Origin: Sphaerolaimus hirsutus
Taxonomy: Eukaryota > Nematoda > Chromadorea > Monhysterida > Sphaerolaimidae
Assembly (NCBI GenBank): GCA_964036195.1
Contig: OZ038450.1
Span: 684,701-748,700, forward strand
Reading direction: 5' to 3'
Length of the DNA stretch: 64,000 nt
Shown here: positions 43,167 to 53,461 of the stretch, piece by piece
Layout of the letters: each line of letters begins with the position of its first letter
Numbering within the stretch: the stretch's first letter is position 1
The notes under the pieces: generated by a model
The model's database searches: none
Told to the model about the DNA's origin: nothing
The model's input: only the letters and a program-made list of their open reading frames with translations
Program-made: the position numbers and the translations under genes

Positions 43167-43371
43167 CCGCTGCGAAAGCGAAACCACTGCCGCCGCCGCC
43201 GTTTGAGTTTGAAGCGCGCCCAAAATACTACTCTGATTCGCGGCGGCTCGGCCAGCGACCCGCGAATAAATGCACTCAGTCCGGGTTCGGGCAGTCTCGC
43301 CCTCGCGGCAGCCGTCTCGAATGTACGCGCGGCCAAATTCGGTTTGCATGGAATAAAATGAGATGAGCGCA
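43167..43371 (-). CDS. Possible gene B exon 1 (first seen)
   Basis: A strong acceptor (CTCTCTTTCCACAG|TG) and a weaker donor (AGCGG|gtagtc) bound 67 full codons: RSSHFIPCKPNLAARTFETA.. to ..FKLKRRRRQWFRFRSG. The outgoing phase 2 fits exon 2 entering with one base. Third-position GC is only moderate, and the opposite strand is open too. The region may instead be untranslated leader. Confidence 0.35.
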
Positions 43372-43850
43372 CTGTGGAAAGAGAGAAAGGAAGTTGCAAG
43401 GCTAAATAAAGCACGCACAATTCAAGGAGGGCGATTTGCACGACGGGCGCACGTTGCTGCGACGCGGCGGCCGCCCGCACGGCTGCGCTAAGCGTTGATA
43501 ACTAATTCGCCGCTGCAGAATTGCTCGGGCAGAAGCCGCGACCCACGGAGACACAGATGCGGCAGCGGCACGCTTTGCCGCGACTGAGCGGCGCGGCGCC
43601 CGCTGCCGTCTGACCGGGCCGAGTAAAAAAGCAAATATGCATGCGCAAAGTGCGTCGGAAGGGCGTGCGCCGCGCGGCCACTTTGGGCCGGCCAGAGGTG
43701 CAGCCGGGTGCACGAATGCATTGACGCCGCGCCGCCGCTCAGCTGCACCTCCATGAGAGTCGCGTGACGTGTCCCAGGACGCGTCAGGACGCGTTTCGAC
43801 ACTGCCGTCGCGTTGCTGCACCTCACCCTCACCTCACTCATGTGCCTCAC
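43372..43850 (-). promoter_or_regulatory. GC/CpG-rich island, probable 5' region of gene B
   Basis: This very CpG-rich block lies upstream of the first gene B exon, facing gene D across about 2.2 kb. All frames are long-open because stops are rare in GC-rich DNA; a minus ATG ORF (MEVQLSGGAASMHSC) could be coding. I infer a promoter/leader region. No core promoter motif stands out. Confidence 0.35.
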
Positions 43851-43851
43851 C

Positions 43852-44624
43852 CAACGATGGGGGAGTCCTCCGGAAAAAACACTTTCTTTGTTTTGAGTTT
43901 TTCAAAAATGAATACCAGTGTTTGAGTTTGAAAAAACTTGAGTAACTCTGTTTTTATTTATGTGTTTTTCCTGTAAAAACTCTAGTTTTTTTCATAAAAT
44001 GCAAGTTTTTACTCAAATACAGTGGTCCAATGCAAAACAAGCCAGGGACCCTGTAAGATGTGCTGGAGAATGTAAATGGACATCAAAATGTCAAATTAAA
44101 GTTTTAACATTTGAGATTTTTGATGACATTTTACTTTACTGGTTTTACTGGACTAACTCATCTTTTGACCCATTATAGTTGTAAATAATACATTACAAGT
44201 GACCATGTTATGCTTTTGGCAGCTTTGGGGTGAGAGCCATCAACTCGGTAGAGTGAGCTGGTGGGTGCAAGTGTCTTTTTCAATCAGTCAGTGTCAATCA
44301 CAATTCCAATAATTTGTCAAAGTGACCAGGTGCCATTTTGATACTTAGTTTGTATTTTGTTATATGTTATTAAATTGGACACTTTGTTATCTGTTTATAT
44401 TCACTTGTGCACATTTCTTATTTTGTTCAGTTAAACACAGCACAGTATTCCTCAAATCCAATGAAAAACTCAAAACACTTTTCTGTGTTTCCGTGTTCTC
44501 CAACAAAAAACTCATTTGAGTTTTGAGTTTTTCAAAAATTTCGAGTTTCCATGTTTCTGTATAAAACAAAAGCCCAGAAACTCAATGAGTTTCTGTGTTC
44601 AATTTCTGTGTTTTTTTTCCATTG
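43852..44624. mobile_element. CAACGATGG-ended element, diverged copy
   Basis: The ends 'caacgatgggggagtcc' and 'ttttttttccattg' and the 'gtgttttgagtttttc' arms match 30927-31521. The centre differs and has a 'ccaggtgccattttg' GGTGCC-MITE-like piece near 44320. Confidence 0.7.
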
Positions 44625-44625
44625 C

Positions 44626-44727
44626 CTGACTCTGCCCACGCGCGCCTACCTAAAGGTGTTTATTTTTTGTGCGCTTTTTTGTGCGGTTTAGAAACCTTTA
44701 GGTAGGCGCGCGTGGGCAGAGTCAGGT
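44626..44727. repeat. Short perfect hairpin, CCTGACTCTGCCCACGCGCG arms
   Basis: Two arms of about 38 bp, 'cctgactctgcccacgcgcg' and its exact inverse, flank a spacer of about 27 bp with 'gtgcgcttttttgtgcgg'. It is a very young palindrome adjoining the CAACGATGG element. Confidence 0.8.
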
Positions 44728-45014
44728 GAGGCACATACCTTGAGAGAGTGCTACATTGCACAAGCTCAAAATTAGCTCAAACTTGCTCCATTTTGCAAAT
44801 TTTCACCTTTATAATCACTATTTCCATCTATATACATGGTTATATACCTAGGTATTTTGAACCAATTTTATTTTTATTTATAGCAATTTTGAAATTTTTG
44901 GCTGGCTGCCAACTTCACATAGGGCTCCGATAAGAAGGTGACACAAGGGGAAATTTTGGCTAATGTTAATGTCACAAGCACAAATTGGGACCTTGCGCTG
45001 CCTATGATCACAGT

Positions 45015-45712
45015 ATCTCTCTCTGCACATGCCACAGTGCCCATATCACGGTATGTCGCCCTGCACATGCCTGCGAGTGCTGATCACATGTAGCAGTGTG
45101 CATTGCGCATACACACTGGCAGTGTTGTGGAAATGCATGTGCGTGTTTGACATGCATGTATTTATCTATAGATGATTGTCTGTTCTCAGTGCCTGCATCA
45201 TTTTTACAGAAAATGCCCCTGTGGCTGCACTGGAGCAGCTACAGGGGTCCAATTTGGGGTAAAGATTGGCAACACCTGGGGGTATCAAGTATTGAGGATT
45301 CTTCCCTTGTGTCATCAGACCAGCAGGAAATTCCTCAGTAACACATGTGCCAAAGTCAGCATCACGCAATCAAATAATTAACTTTTTGGAAATTTTATCA
45401 ACTGATGCCAAAACTAATTAAATGCACATTAAATGCATGGGGGCAATCAAAATCACCAATTCAAATTGTTCACGCTGCTGCGCATTTACACCTTGTTAAT
45501 CAGGGTAGTTATCTATTCTAATTATCTGTATGCATGTTACAGGACTCATGTGTTCTTCTATTATGTATAGAGATAAATATGTGCACATGCATTTCCACAA
45601 CACCGCCGCGTGTATGTGCAATGCACACAAAGACATGTGATCTGCACTTGCGGGCATGTGCAGGGAGACATAATGTGATATGGGCACTGCGGCATGTGCA
45701 GGATCTGGGCTT
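45015..45712. mobile_element. Foldback element, CTGCACATGCCRCAGTGCCC arms
   Basis: Arms of about 125 bp (45023-45145 and 45585-45705) are inverse copies with 'tgcccatatcac', 'gtgcattgcgcatacac' and 'gtgttgtggaaatgcatgtg'. The unique core (45180-45560) includes 'ggaattcctcagtaac'-like sequence but no convincing ORF. Confidence 0.7.
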
Positions 45713-46093
45713 GTATGTTGAATGGGATCTACCACACAAAAAATTCTCGCCCACGAGCGCATCTATTACCAACGTTTTTCCCATACCTACAGGCTTTTTG
45801 TAAACACAAGTGAGCGCGCGCGCTGGACCGAACGCTCATCTGTCTATGTGCATCGCTAGTGTGCGAATGAAAATTGAATCGATGAACGATTGAATGAACA
45901 AATCGATAGCGGAGCGGGGAGCGCACAGATGCATGTGCGTGCCCTGTAGCGAAGGTGCCCCAGCTCAGGTTATTTTTATCGCTCGCACACTATTGTCAAT
46001 ATAAAAACCTTGGAGAAAATAAGTCACAATTATGTCGAAACGCGTCCGATACACGCAAAGCCACGGGCCGGAGAGCGGGGCTTCTTCAGCTAG

Positions 46094-46347
46094 GCAACAA
46101 CAATTATGCATCCGCAGGAGGCCCACTTAAGTTTAGGTTTCAAGTGCTTCCGATCACATGCACAGCGGGAGTGCGTCCTGTCTGAAAACATTACGATCGC
46201 TGCTGTTTCCAGCATGCAAACTTTCGATTTTCGAAAGTGTCGCCGCACTTTTGCAGCAAAAACAGATAATGGGTTTATGGATCGTGTGCTACGCGCATAT
46301 TATGGAAGGTTCAGTCACGAACACACCGCACTTCATACTGTATTTAG
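46094..46347 (+). CDS. Gene D, first supported exon
   Basis: The acceptor CTTCTTCAGCTAG|GCA and donor TATTTAG|gtacct bound a frame that includes MHPQEAHLSLGFKCFRSHAQ.. and ..RRTFAAKTDNGFMDRVLRAY.., ending HTVF plus two bases. There is a natural mix of residues and no stops over 84 codons. The outgoing phase 2 fits the next small exon at 50472. Upstream is TATAAAAA (46000-46007) and a 32-codon ORF from ATG 46032, which may belong to the leader. Function unknown. Confidence 0.42.
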
Positions 46348-46356
46348 GTACCTAAA

Positions 46357-46620
46357 TATACTCGGCGGACCGCAACGTATGCGTCCACAATTACTTATGT
46401 CTTGGTGGATAACGCGCCAGCAGGATACTTATGCACACACCTTCTAAAACTAAATTCTAGGAGAAAAACGAGGGATCGGGTAAATACAAGCGACGAATGT
46501 TTCTTTCCTGAAACGTTCTTCTCTTTTTTAGACCTATTTTTGTTTTATTACTGATGATGTCATGATGGAGTGTTTGATTCAGAAAAACACATAGCATGCG
46601 CGCGGTCCGCGGAGTTCATA
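46357..46620. mobile_element. MITE with TATACTCGGCGGACCGCA ends
   Basis: The left 'tatactcggcggaccgcaac' and the right 'tagcatgcgcgcggtccgcgg' are inverse. The interior 'atgacatcatgatggagtgt' block is shared with 23559-23802. It starts 9 bp after the gene D donor. Confidence 0.75.
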
Positions 46621-47032
46621 CCTATGTGATGTAGGTATTTTTTAAAAGATACTTTATATCCATCAACAATCTGTTTGGAAAGCATGCGATGTGAACAAAG
46701 ATTGAAGGAGCTTTTCTGGGGATCGCCTTGGGGGAAAAAGCATTTATGTATTGTATTACAAAGTTCAATAATTCTTTAAGTGCGAGCTCAACAACAACAT
46801 TTATCTATGAAAAGCGACCTTAGAATAGAATACAACTGGTAGGAAATGGGCAGTCACTTTTACAATCCATAAGCACAACAAAAACGTTCTGACACAGACA
46901 AACAAAACGCAAATGCCAAAGTTGACAACATTTCGCAAACCACTGAAAACCGAATTACTGAGACACCCCGTATGACAAGTAACCTGCCAATACAATTTGA
47001 CACCGCTATAAAATAAGCTCAAATTAGATATA
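46621..47032. other. No gene or element recognised
   Basis: AT-rich intronic sequence of gene D. The minus ORF at 46801-47022 has no splice or composition support. Confidence 0.3.
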
Positions 47033-47486
47033 CCGTATTTCCTCGAAATACCCCCGGGGGGTTTATTGTTTCAGAGTGAGAATTTTGAGGGGGGGTTAAA
47101 CGAGGGGGGGGGGGGTATTTCGAGGGGGGGGTTTATTATTTCGCCAGAAATTTTTTGAAATCCCAGTACTAAAATGTCGTCTGAAACGTACGCAGACGTC
47201 GAAAAAGGCCACAAAAATCGCCATTTATAAGACTCTAAAGACATTTATAAGTGTGTAGACGTACAAACACTGTTCTCACATAACAGAGTCATCGTTTTTA
47301 ACGTGTGTTTTGCATTGCCGGGATGACAAACCGCAGCCTTTGTCATTTACGTTCTCTATACACTAATTATGGGGGGGGGGGTATTTCGAGGGGGGGGTTT
47401 ATAAGTTCATAGTGTCCATTTTGAGGGGGGGGTATTTCGAGGGGGGGGGGGTATTTCGAGGGGGGGGGTATTTCGAGGAAATACGG
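47033..47486. mobile_element. CCGTATTTCCTCGAAATACCCCC element with long G runs
   Basis: TA borders (47031-47032, 47487-47488). Arms of 'gggggggtatttcgaggg' carry many G runs of 7 to 12, and the centre holds 'ttctcacataacagagtcat'. Confidence 0.85.
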
Positions 47487-47996
47487 TATAACCATATATA
47501 AACGAATATAGCTATCATGAAGGTGAAAACTGACAGAATGAAGCATACATTAGCGACTTGAGAAAAAAATTGCGGAAAAATCGCTCAAATTTAGACGTGG
47601 GTCAAATCGCTATGGGCAACTAGGAAATTTCGCAACTTGTCATACGTGACCCGATCCCCGAATTCCACTGGATAGAGGCAAAAAGGGAACTCAGCACGAA
47701 AGTGATCATCGAAGACAACCAAATTAGAGAAACAATCCAGAGATGTGTGTATTAACACTGCAGATGACTGTTGCGAATGGGCACGGCAAAGGAAAAAATG
47801 TTGGACCATAACTTTAGGGGGGGGGGGGGGGCGGGGAAATCAAATGTGTGCATGATACAACCAGGCCTAATCTAAGTAGATTTTGCACATAATTCAAGCT
47901 CTCCAGATGTAAAATTTAGTCCCTTTTTTGCAATGTAAGCTACAGCATATGGACATAATCCAAGCGAAATCTGGGCATAATCCAAACAAAGAATAC

Positions 47997-48726
47997 CGTA
48001 TTACCTCGAATTAACCCCTTCCCCCTCGAAATACCCCCCTAAAATTGAGTGTAAAGAGAATGTACATGACAAATACCATGGTTTCTGATCTGTATGATGC
48101 AGAACACACCTTGAAACCAATGACTGAGTGACGTTGCGTCAGGGTTTATGCGTACTGTATTTCCTCGATATACCGCCCCTCGAAATACTCCCCCCCCTCA
48201 AAATGGATACTATGAGTTTATAACCCCCCCTCGAAATACCGGCCCCCAAATATACCGTATTTCCTCGAAATACCCCCCGGGGGGTGATTGTTTCATAGTG
48301 GTCCCGAGAGGGGGGGGGGGTCAAACGAGGGGGGGGGGGGTATTTCGAGGGGGGGGGGTATTATTTCACAAGAAAATTTTTGAAAACCAAGTACGAAATT
48401 GTCGTCTGAAACGTACGCAGACGTCGAAAAATGCAGCAAAAACCGCCATTTATAAGGTTCTGTAGACTAATATTAGTATGTAGATGGTATGTAGATGGTA
48501 TGTACACTGTTCTAACGTGACACCGACATTGTTTTAACGTGTGTTCTGCAGTACACTGAAACTACAGTTATTGTCATGTACGTTCCCTTTACACTCAATT
48601 TGGGGGGGGGGGGGTATTTCGAGGGGGGGGGGTGATTGTTTCATAGTGGTCTCGAGAGGGGGGGGGGGGTCAAACGAGGGGGGGGGGGGGTATTTCAGAG
48701 GGGGGGGGTATTTCGAGGAAATACGG
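47997..48726. mobile_element. Two or more CCGTATT elements nested in one another
   Basis: CCGTATTACCTCGAATTAAC starts at about 47997, a second start (CTGTATTTCCTCGAT) lies at 48156, and a third (CCGTATTTCCTCGAAATACC) at 48254. The right end 'ggaaatacgg' falls at 48717-48726. The centre 'ccgacattgttttaacgtgt' is shared with 47033-47486. Exact nesting order is uncertain. Confidence 0.65.
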
Positions 48727-48782
48727 TAGTGTATAGAGAACGTAAATGACAAAATCTACGGTTTGTGATCCGGGAGCACAGT

Positions 48783-50086
48783 TGGCAAAATCTCAGAAAA
48801 ATATAAAAATAAAATGGAAAATTTAAGAATAAAATATAATAAAATAAAATGAAAAATTTCAAAATAAAAATACAATTTGTAAAATTTTTTTCGAATTTTT
48901 TGTACAGTTTTTGTAAAATTGTACAGAAAGTCATATTCTTTGTAAAATTGTATAAAAAATTCATATTTTTTTGTAAAATTGTATAAAAATTCATTTTTTT
49001 TTGTAAAATGGTATAAAAATTCAGATTATTTGTAAAAAATTGTATCATGTTAGTCAAGTTTTCTCCCTGTCTATTTGCAGAACTGGTGCCTAGTGAAGTA
49101 AAATGAGAAAGTGAGAACTTGAATGCGAAGTAAAAAGTTAAAAGCAGATTAATTTTAGATGTAAGAAGTGAAAAGTTTTTTTTTGTCTTAAAACTTTTCA
49201 ACCAAGTGTTTTTACTTCTCCATTTGTTGAATTGGCACCTGCACTTGCAGTGCTTGCCGGAATCCTGAGGTGTCAGTGAAACTTGGCACAGCACCAGCGC
49301 ACTCCAGTAGTATTTCTGTACTTGTACTGATAATGCAAACCAGGGTTATCAATACCATTGTAACATAACACTTTGCAGCTAACTAACAAATACCTACTGC
49401 ATGCAACTTTTACAAAGTAATGGAAAATTTTATCACTTAAAATTGTTCATGTTTGTACAATTTTTGTACAATTTTGTATACCGTATTACCTCGAAATACC
49501 CCCATGGGGGTTTATTATTTCGCCAGCAAAATTTGAGGGGGGGTTTAATTCGAGGGGGGGGGGGGTTTATTCGAGGGGGGGTTTTATTATTTCCTCAGAA
49601 ATTTTGTAAGGACCGTAGTAAATAGTAGGCATTTTCATACCCAAAACAGGTAAAAAATGTGTCCAAACAGGATATATTTGGACATAAAAACGTAGATAGC
49701 TACACAAACTAGTCTATGTGTAGCTGCAATGTAAATTAACAGTAATATACATCATGTACATTGCATACATGACGTATTTATTATGTACGTGACGTACATC
49801 ATTCCGAAGGGGGGGGGGGTATTTCGAGGGGGGGGGGGGGTTTATTAATTCCCCAGCCCATTTTGAGGGGGGGGGTTATTCGAGGGGGGGGGGGGTCAAT
49901 TCAAGGGGGGGGGGGGATAATTCGAGGTAATACGGTAATTTTTGTAAAATGTTTCTTTTTATTTTATTAATGACATTTTGGAAAAAAATACAATAAAATA
50001 AAATGAAACATGAATAAAATTAAAATAAAATAAAAATTTTTATACAATTTGTATACAAATAATTTTTATACAACCAACCATGCACC
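48783..50086. mobile_element. GTTGGCAAAATCTCAG-ended element, ATTTT arms, with two nested elements
   Basis: The ends 'agttggcaaaatctcag' and 'tacaaccaacc' with 'aaaataaaatgaaa' arms place it in the CAGGGTTGG family. Nested are a GGTGCCRGTTC-type piece (about 49072-49246) and the CCGTATT element 49481-49935. Confidence 0.65.
49481..49935. mobile_element. CCGTATTACCTCGAAATACCCCC element
   Basis: TA-flanked, with G-run arms and a central 'acatcatgtacattgcatac' block plus 'tagctacacaaactagtcta', shared with 25.4, 26.9 and 41.75 kb. It is nested in the ATTTT-arm element. Confidence 0.82.
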
Positions 50087-50471
50087 GGAGACATTGAAAT
50101 TTTTTGTTCCCGATCGGGAGGATAAAGACTTTCCAGGATTGAATGATTGGATTGTGTACACTTGATTATGGTGCAGAGTCCGAGAATAGTAGTACTAATG
50201 AGTGGAACGTAGTCATAAGGGAATCAGTAATTCCTGTTGATTTTTGATCCAAAACCTGCATTTCATCCGACATTTTCAGTATACAGAAAAGTTCACTGAA
50301 TGCAATAGGAGTTTGAGCAGGCACTAGGTAAGTGCTAGGTTAGGTTAAACCACAGTGTTAAATTGTTGCCAGCAGCAGTGCCATGTAGAAAAACAAAAAG
50401 TGCCAGTCTGTGCATTGCCATATCAGTCACAGCAGCAATCAAGTCGCAAATAATGAATATTTTTCACCCAG
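50087..50471. other. Intronic stretch of gene D
   Basis: An open segment at about 50090-50162 reads APETLKFFVPDREDKDFPGL.. in the plus strand. It cannot be joined in phase between the neighbouring gene D exons, so it is not annotated as coding. Nothing else is recognised. Confidence 0.3.
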
Positions 50472-50487
50472 GGCGAAGGGACGGCTG
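50472..50487 (+). CDS. Gene D, small exon before a MITE
   Basis: The acceptor TTTTCACCCAG|G is good. The 16 nt (one base plus AKGRL) end at CTG|gtgccactc, where GT is the first GT of the GGTGCC MITE. Without splicing, the MITE interrupts a continuous reading AKGRLVPHGEGIRK. Phases fit either way. Confidence 0.35.
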
Positions 50488-50706
50488 GTGCCACTCCCAG
50501 AACCCGTAGTATTGTAGTATTTGATTGAATTACGTAATTCAATCAAATACTACAGTATGAAAAATATCATCCAAACTTCCAAAGTGTCTCAAGTCATGTA
50601 AAATGTCTTGGAGAATGGCGCACGTGTCGGCCATTTTACAGGCCACCTCAATTGACTTTTGGCTCTTGCATGACAATTTACATTTTACAGAGTTTGGGAG
50701 TGCCCC
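50485..50706. mobile_element. GGTGCC-family MITE interrupting gene D
   Basis: The left end 'ggtgccactcccagaaccc' and the right end 'gagtttgggagtgcccc' are inverse. The interior contains a perfect palindrome 'tgattgaattacgtaattca' and 'aagtgtctcaagtcatg'. The terminal TTTTACAG|AG can serve as acceptor, as TTTGCAG|AG does in the copy at 4198-4408. Confidence 0.82.
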
Positions 50707-50811
50707 ATGGTGAAGGCATCCGCAAGACACCAGCAGAAAGTGGTAAAAAAAGAAAACCATGCGGGGGTACTGGAAGAAAGACAAAGCCACTCGCCGCCAC
50801 TGGAAGCAAAG
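50691..50811 (+). CDS. Gene D exon, lysine-rich
   Basis: From acceptor ATTTTACAG|AGT (inside the MITE end) to donor AGCAAAG|gttcag: SLGVPHGEGIRKTPAESGKK.. RKPCGGTGRKTKPLAATGSK. It is basic with GTGxK motifs that recur in the next exon. Phase 0 in, phase 1 out. The true 5' edge may be at about 50707 if the MITE is not spliced. Confidence 0.5.
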
Positions 50812-50893
50812 GTTCAGGCGAAAAAACACAGCATTTTATTATTGCTACAAATAATTCATGGGAATAAATGATTCCAGCAAACCCTACTCTTAG

Positions 50894-52020
50894 GTCAGAA
50901 AAAGAACAACGCGACCAACAAAAAAATCACTGGCACGAAAAGGAAACCATTGAAGAAGAAAGGCGCCAAAAAGCAGCCCAAAAAGCGAATAGCAACAGAG
51001 GAAAGAAATGCGAGAAGCCACCCAGTTTGCAGCAGTGTTGTTCAAATACTGGTATTTCTTGAAAATGTAAACGTAAATACATTTTCCAAATTAAGTATAA
51101 ATACTAAAACGTAAGGTTTTTTAAAAAATACCCATAAAGCGTAAAACAACGTAAATGTAATTGAAATCCTCTACAACGTTTTCAGTTGATGAATCTACGG
51201 GGTAATTTCAGGTGCAGAGTAATTGCGGATGCAAATACCGTATTTCTTCTAATCAAGTTCTCCCTTCTTTCATCAACTTGTTTACCCGACATTCTATTTG
51301 AGATACTATTGGAGACCGCTCATTTTGTCTATTTTTTGTCAACTTTTCAGCCAATCTTTGTTCTGCCAAGGTTTTTTAACGTGTTATTTACGTAAGTAAC
51401 AAACAGTGTATAGAATGATGATAAATACATTGTTCATTCAACATTTGATGTTAAATACAGTGGCACAAAATCAATGGACCTAAGCCACAGCGTCCGCTGA
51501 TGATATTTTTTAATTTTTTATAGACAGTGATATAATTAATTTCCATAAAAAAGACTGCAAATATGTTTCAAAGTGTAGAATATAGGAAAACTGGACAGGT
51601 AGATACAGTATCATGCTATCTATATAAATAGAATTTATATAATGTGCAAATATTTATTATACATAAATACACCACATTGATGTGTCGTTTCAGGCGCTGT
51701 CTCGGAATTGTCAAATATTTGTGGTTTTTATCAAATTTTTACGTTTTCTAGTACCCGGGTAATTGTGCCAGGAAAACGTAACAAAACGTAATGGTATTTT
51801 TGGAAAACGTAATTGTAAACATAAATATAAATACCCGAATAACTGGGTATTTTGGTTAAATGTAAATACGTTTTTGCAACACTGGTTTGCAGCAAAGAAA
51901 CGGGGTCTGAAACAAAAGAAATGAAGTCTTGGGACAGCAGTGGCACCGTGACTGGCAGCAAGGATACCACGGGCAGCAAAGATTATTTAACTAAGAGCGC
52001 CACTGGTTCGTTGGAGACAT
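50894..52020 (+). CDS. Gene D exon, lysine-rich, interrupted by a hAT element
   Basis: The acceptor is CTACTCTTAG|GT. The frame runs QKKNNATNKKITGTKRKPLK.. to ..ATEERNARSHPVCS, breaks at the hAT 51033-51884, and continues at CAAAGAAACG (51893): KETGSETKEMKSWDSSGTVT.. to ..YLTKSATGSLET. Removing the element and one copy of its exact duplication GTTTGCAG gives an uninterrupted frame. The donor ACAT|gtgtaa leaves phase 1, matching the exon at 62563. Strongly basic first, Ser/Thr-rich later; nuclear or nucleolar localisation is an inference from composition. Confidence 0.55.
51033..51884. mobile_element. hAT-like element, CAGTGTTG ends, in a gene D exon
   Basis: An exact 8-bp duplication GTTTGCAG (51025-51032 and 51885-51892). 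The ends CAGTGTTGTTCAAATACTGG and 'cgtttttgcaacactg' are inverse, with 'aaatacccgaataac'-like arms. 852 bp, no transposase. Confidence 0.96.
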
Positions 52021-52028
52021 GTGTAAAG

Positions 52029-52529
52029 TGGGTCTGTGCCTCTCAGCATCTAAACCCGCATGGCTTGTGGACCCGCATAGCATCGATTACTCCCCGCTTG
52101 GCATCTAGACCCGCATGGCATCTATCGTGCCATATGCCGTGCCAGAGTGGGCTATGTGCGTGTACACGCCAATCGAGCTGGACACCCCTTCAGCCTATTT
52201 ATTTTGTGCATTAAAAATCATAAGTTTGATTTTTATAAATATTTTATTTTGTGCATAAAAATTGAAAGTTCAATTTTAAGAAATATTTTGTGCCTTAAAA
52301 TCGAAATTTTGTTATAATATTCGAATCTGAATCGAAATAATATTTTATTGTGTATATTTATGAAAATCAAAATTTCGATGCCCTACCCGCCTTTTTGGCA
52401 TCTACGCCACAGTCCGCTTGGCATCTATCATTGAATAGATGCGAAGCCGGTCTAGATGCCAAGCGCGGATAAATCCATACCATCAGAGTCCAGATGCCAA
52501 GCGGTTTACATGCTATTTAGGCCCACCCC
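52029..52529. mobile_element. hAT-like element, GGGTCTGTGCC ends, GCATCTAGACCCGC repeats
   Basis: An exact 8-bp duplication GTGTAAAG (52021-52028 and 52530-52537). The arms repeat 'gcatctagacccgcatgg' and the inverse 'agatgccaagcg'. The centre is A/T-rich ('atattttattttgtgcataa'). It entered a GGTGCC MITE whose right part runs on to about 52675. Confidence 0.92.
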
Positions 52530-52537
52530 GTGTAAAG

Positions 52538-53104
52538 TACAGCAGCGTCATGTCATATGTCAGACAAGTTTGTCAAATGTCACGAAAACTGTCAAAAGTT
52601 CAGAATTAAAATATTTTTTATTTATTGAAATTGCATGACATTTGACACTTTACAGGTTACGTGTGCCCCTGGAAGGTTTTTTTAAAAATGATGACTGATA
52701 TCATGATCAAAGTGATGAATGATGTCATTTTATGACATTTTGTGGACGTCTCTTTGTCAATTGCAAGTGTACGCAAAAGTGAAATGGGATTAAAAAATGA
52801 CATCATTCAATGTAGACAACCGTTTCCCCAATTTTCAGTTTCTAGAAAAAATCAGATTACTGAGTAAAATGAGCAGATAAAAACGTCACTGCAATAAGAT
52901 ATAAAATACCTAAATACTATATTTTCAGTGCAAGATTCACAAAACGGATCAAAGGAGAAGCCAAGTGAAGATCCAGGGAGCAAATTCAATTTGAACGTGA
53001 GACACGCGTGTAAGCGCTAAAATTGTGCGCATCCGATTTACACAAAAAATAAATGGAGAAACCACAAATTCAGTATCGAGAAATCACAAATACACAAGAA
53101 TGCA
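52538..53104. other. Right part of a GGTGCC MITE, then unassigned sequence
   Basis: MITE sequence 'gtcatgtcatatgtcagaca' .. 'gacatttgacactttacagg' ends near 52675 with 'acgtgtgcccctgg'. The remainder has a 'gatatcatga' palindrome and no supported exon. Confidence 0.45.
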
Positions 53105-53461
53105 AGCAGCGTTCACACGTTTTCGTGTGCCGACAAAAAAGTTTGGTGAAAAAGTTCCATAATTCTGGAATTAAGTTCCATATCTGCAAGAAAAAGCGGT
53201 GGAGTGTGCTCACTAGTTGAGTGTAAACACACGCCAATTTGCAGATCATTTGGAGGCCAGACCACTTTACATTCTAGCTACTTTACATTCTGTCCAAAAG
53301 CTCTAGTTTACATCCCACACTGCTTCACTTTACATTCTATAGTGCATTAGTTTACATTCTGTGGAGAAATCTGACATCCCCTACTTTCTGCACACTTTAC
53401 ATTCCACCACAGTGCTATACTTCACATCCCATTGTCTACTGCAGATATTGTAACTTAACTA

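Noticed and set aside
46032..46130. 32-codon ORF MSKRVRYTQSHGPESG.. downstream of TATAAAAA as a complete gene
   Set aside because: Too short, overlaps the gene D exon region in another frame, and lacks a donor before its stop. Mentioned only as possible leader.
50090..50162. Plus open segment APETLKFFVPDREDKDFPGL as a gene D exon
   Set aside because: It reads well, but no acceptor/donor pair fits the phases on either side (2 out at 46347, 1 base in at 50472).
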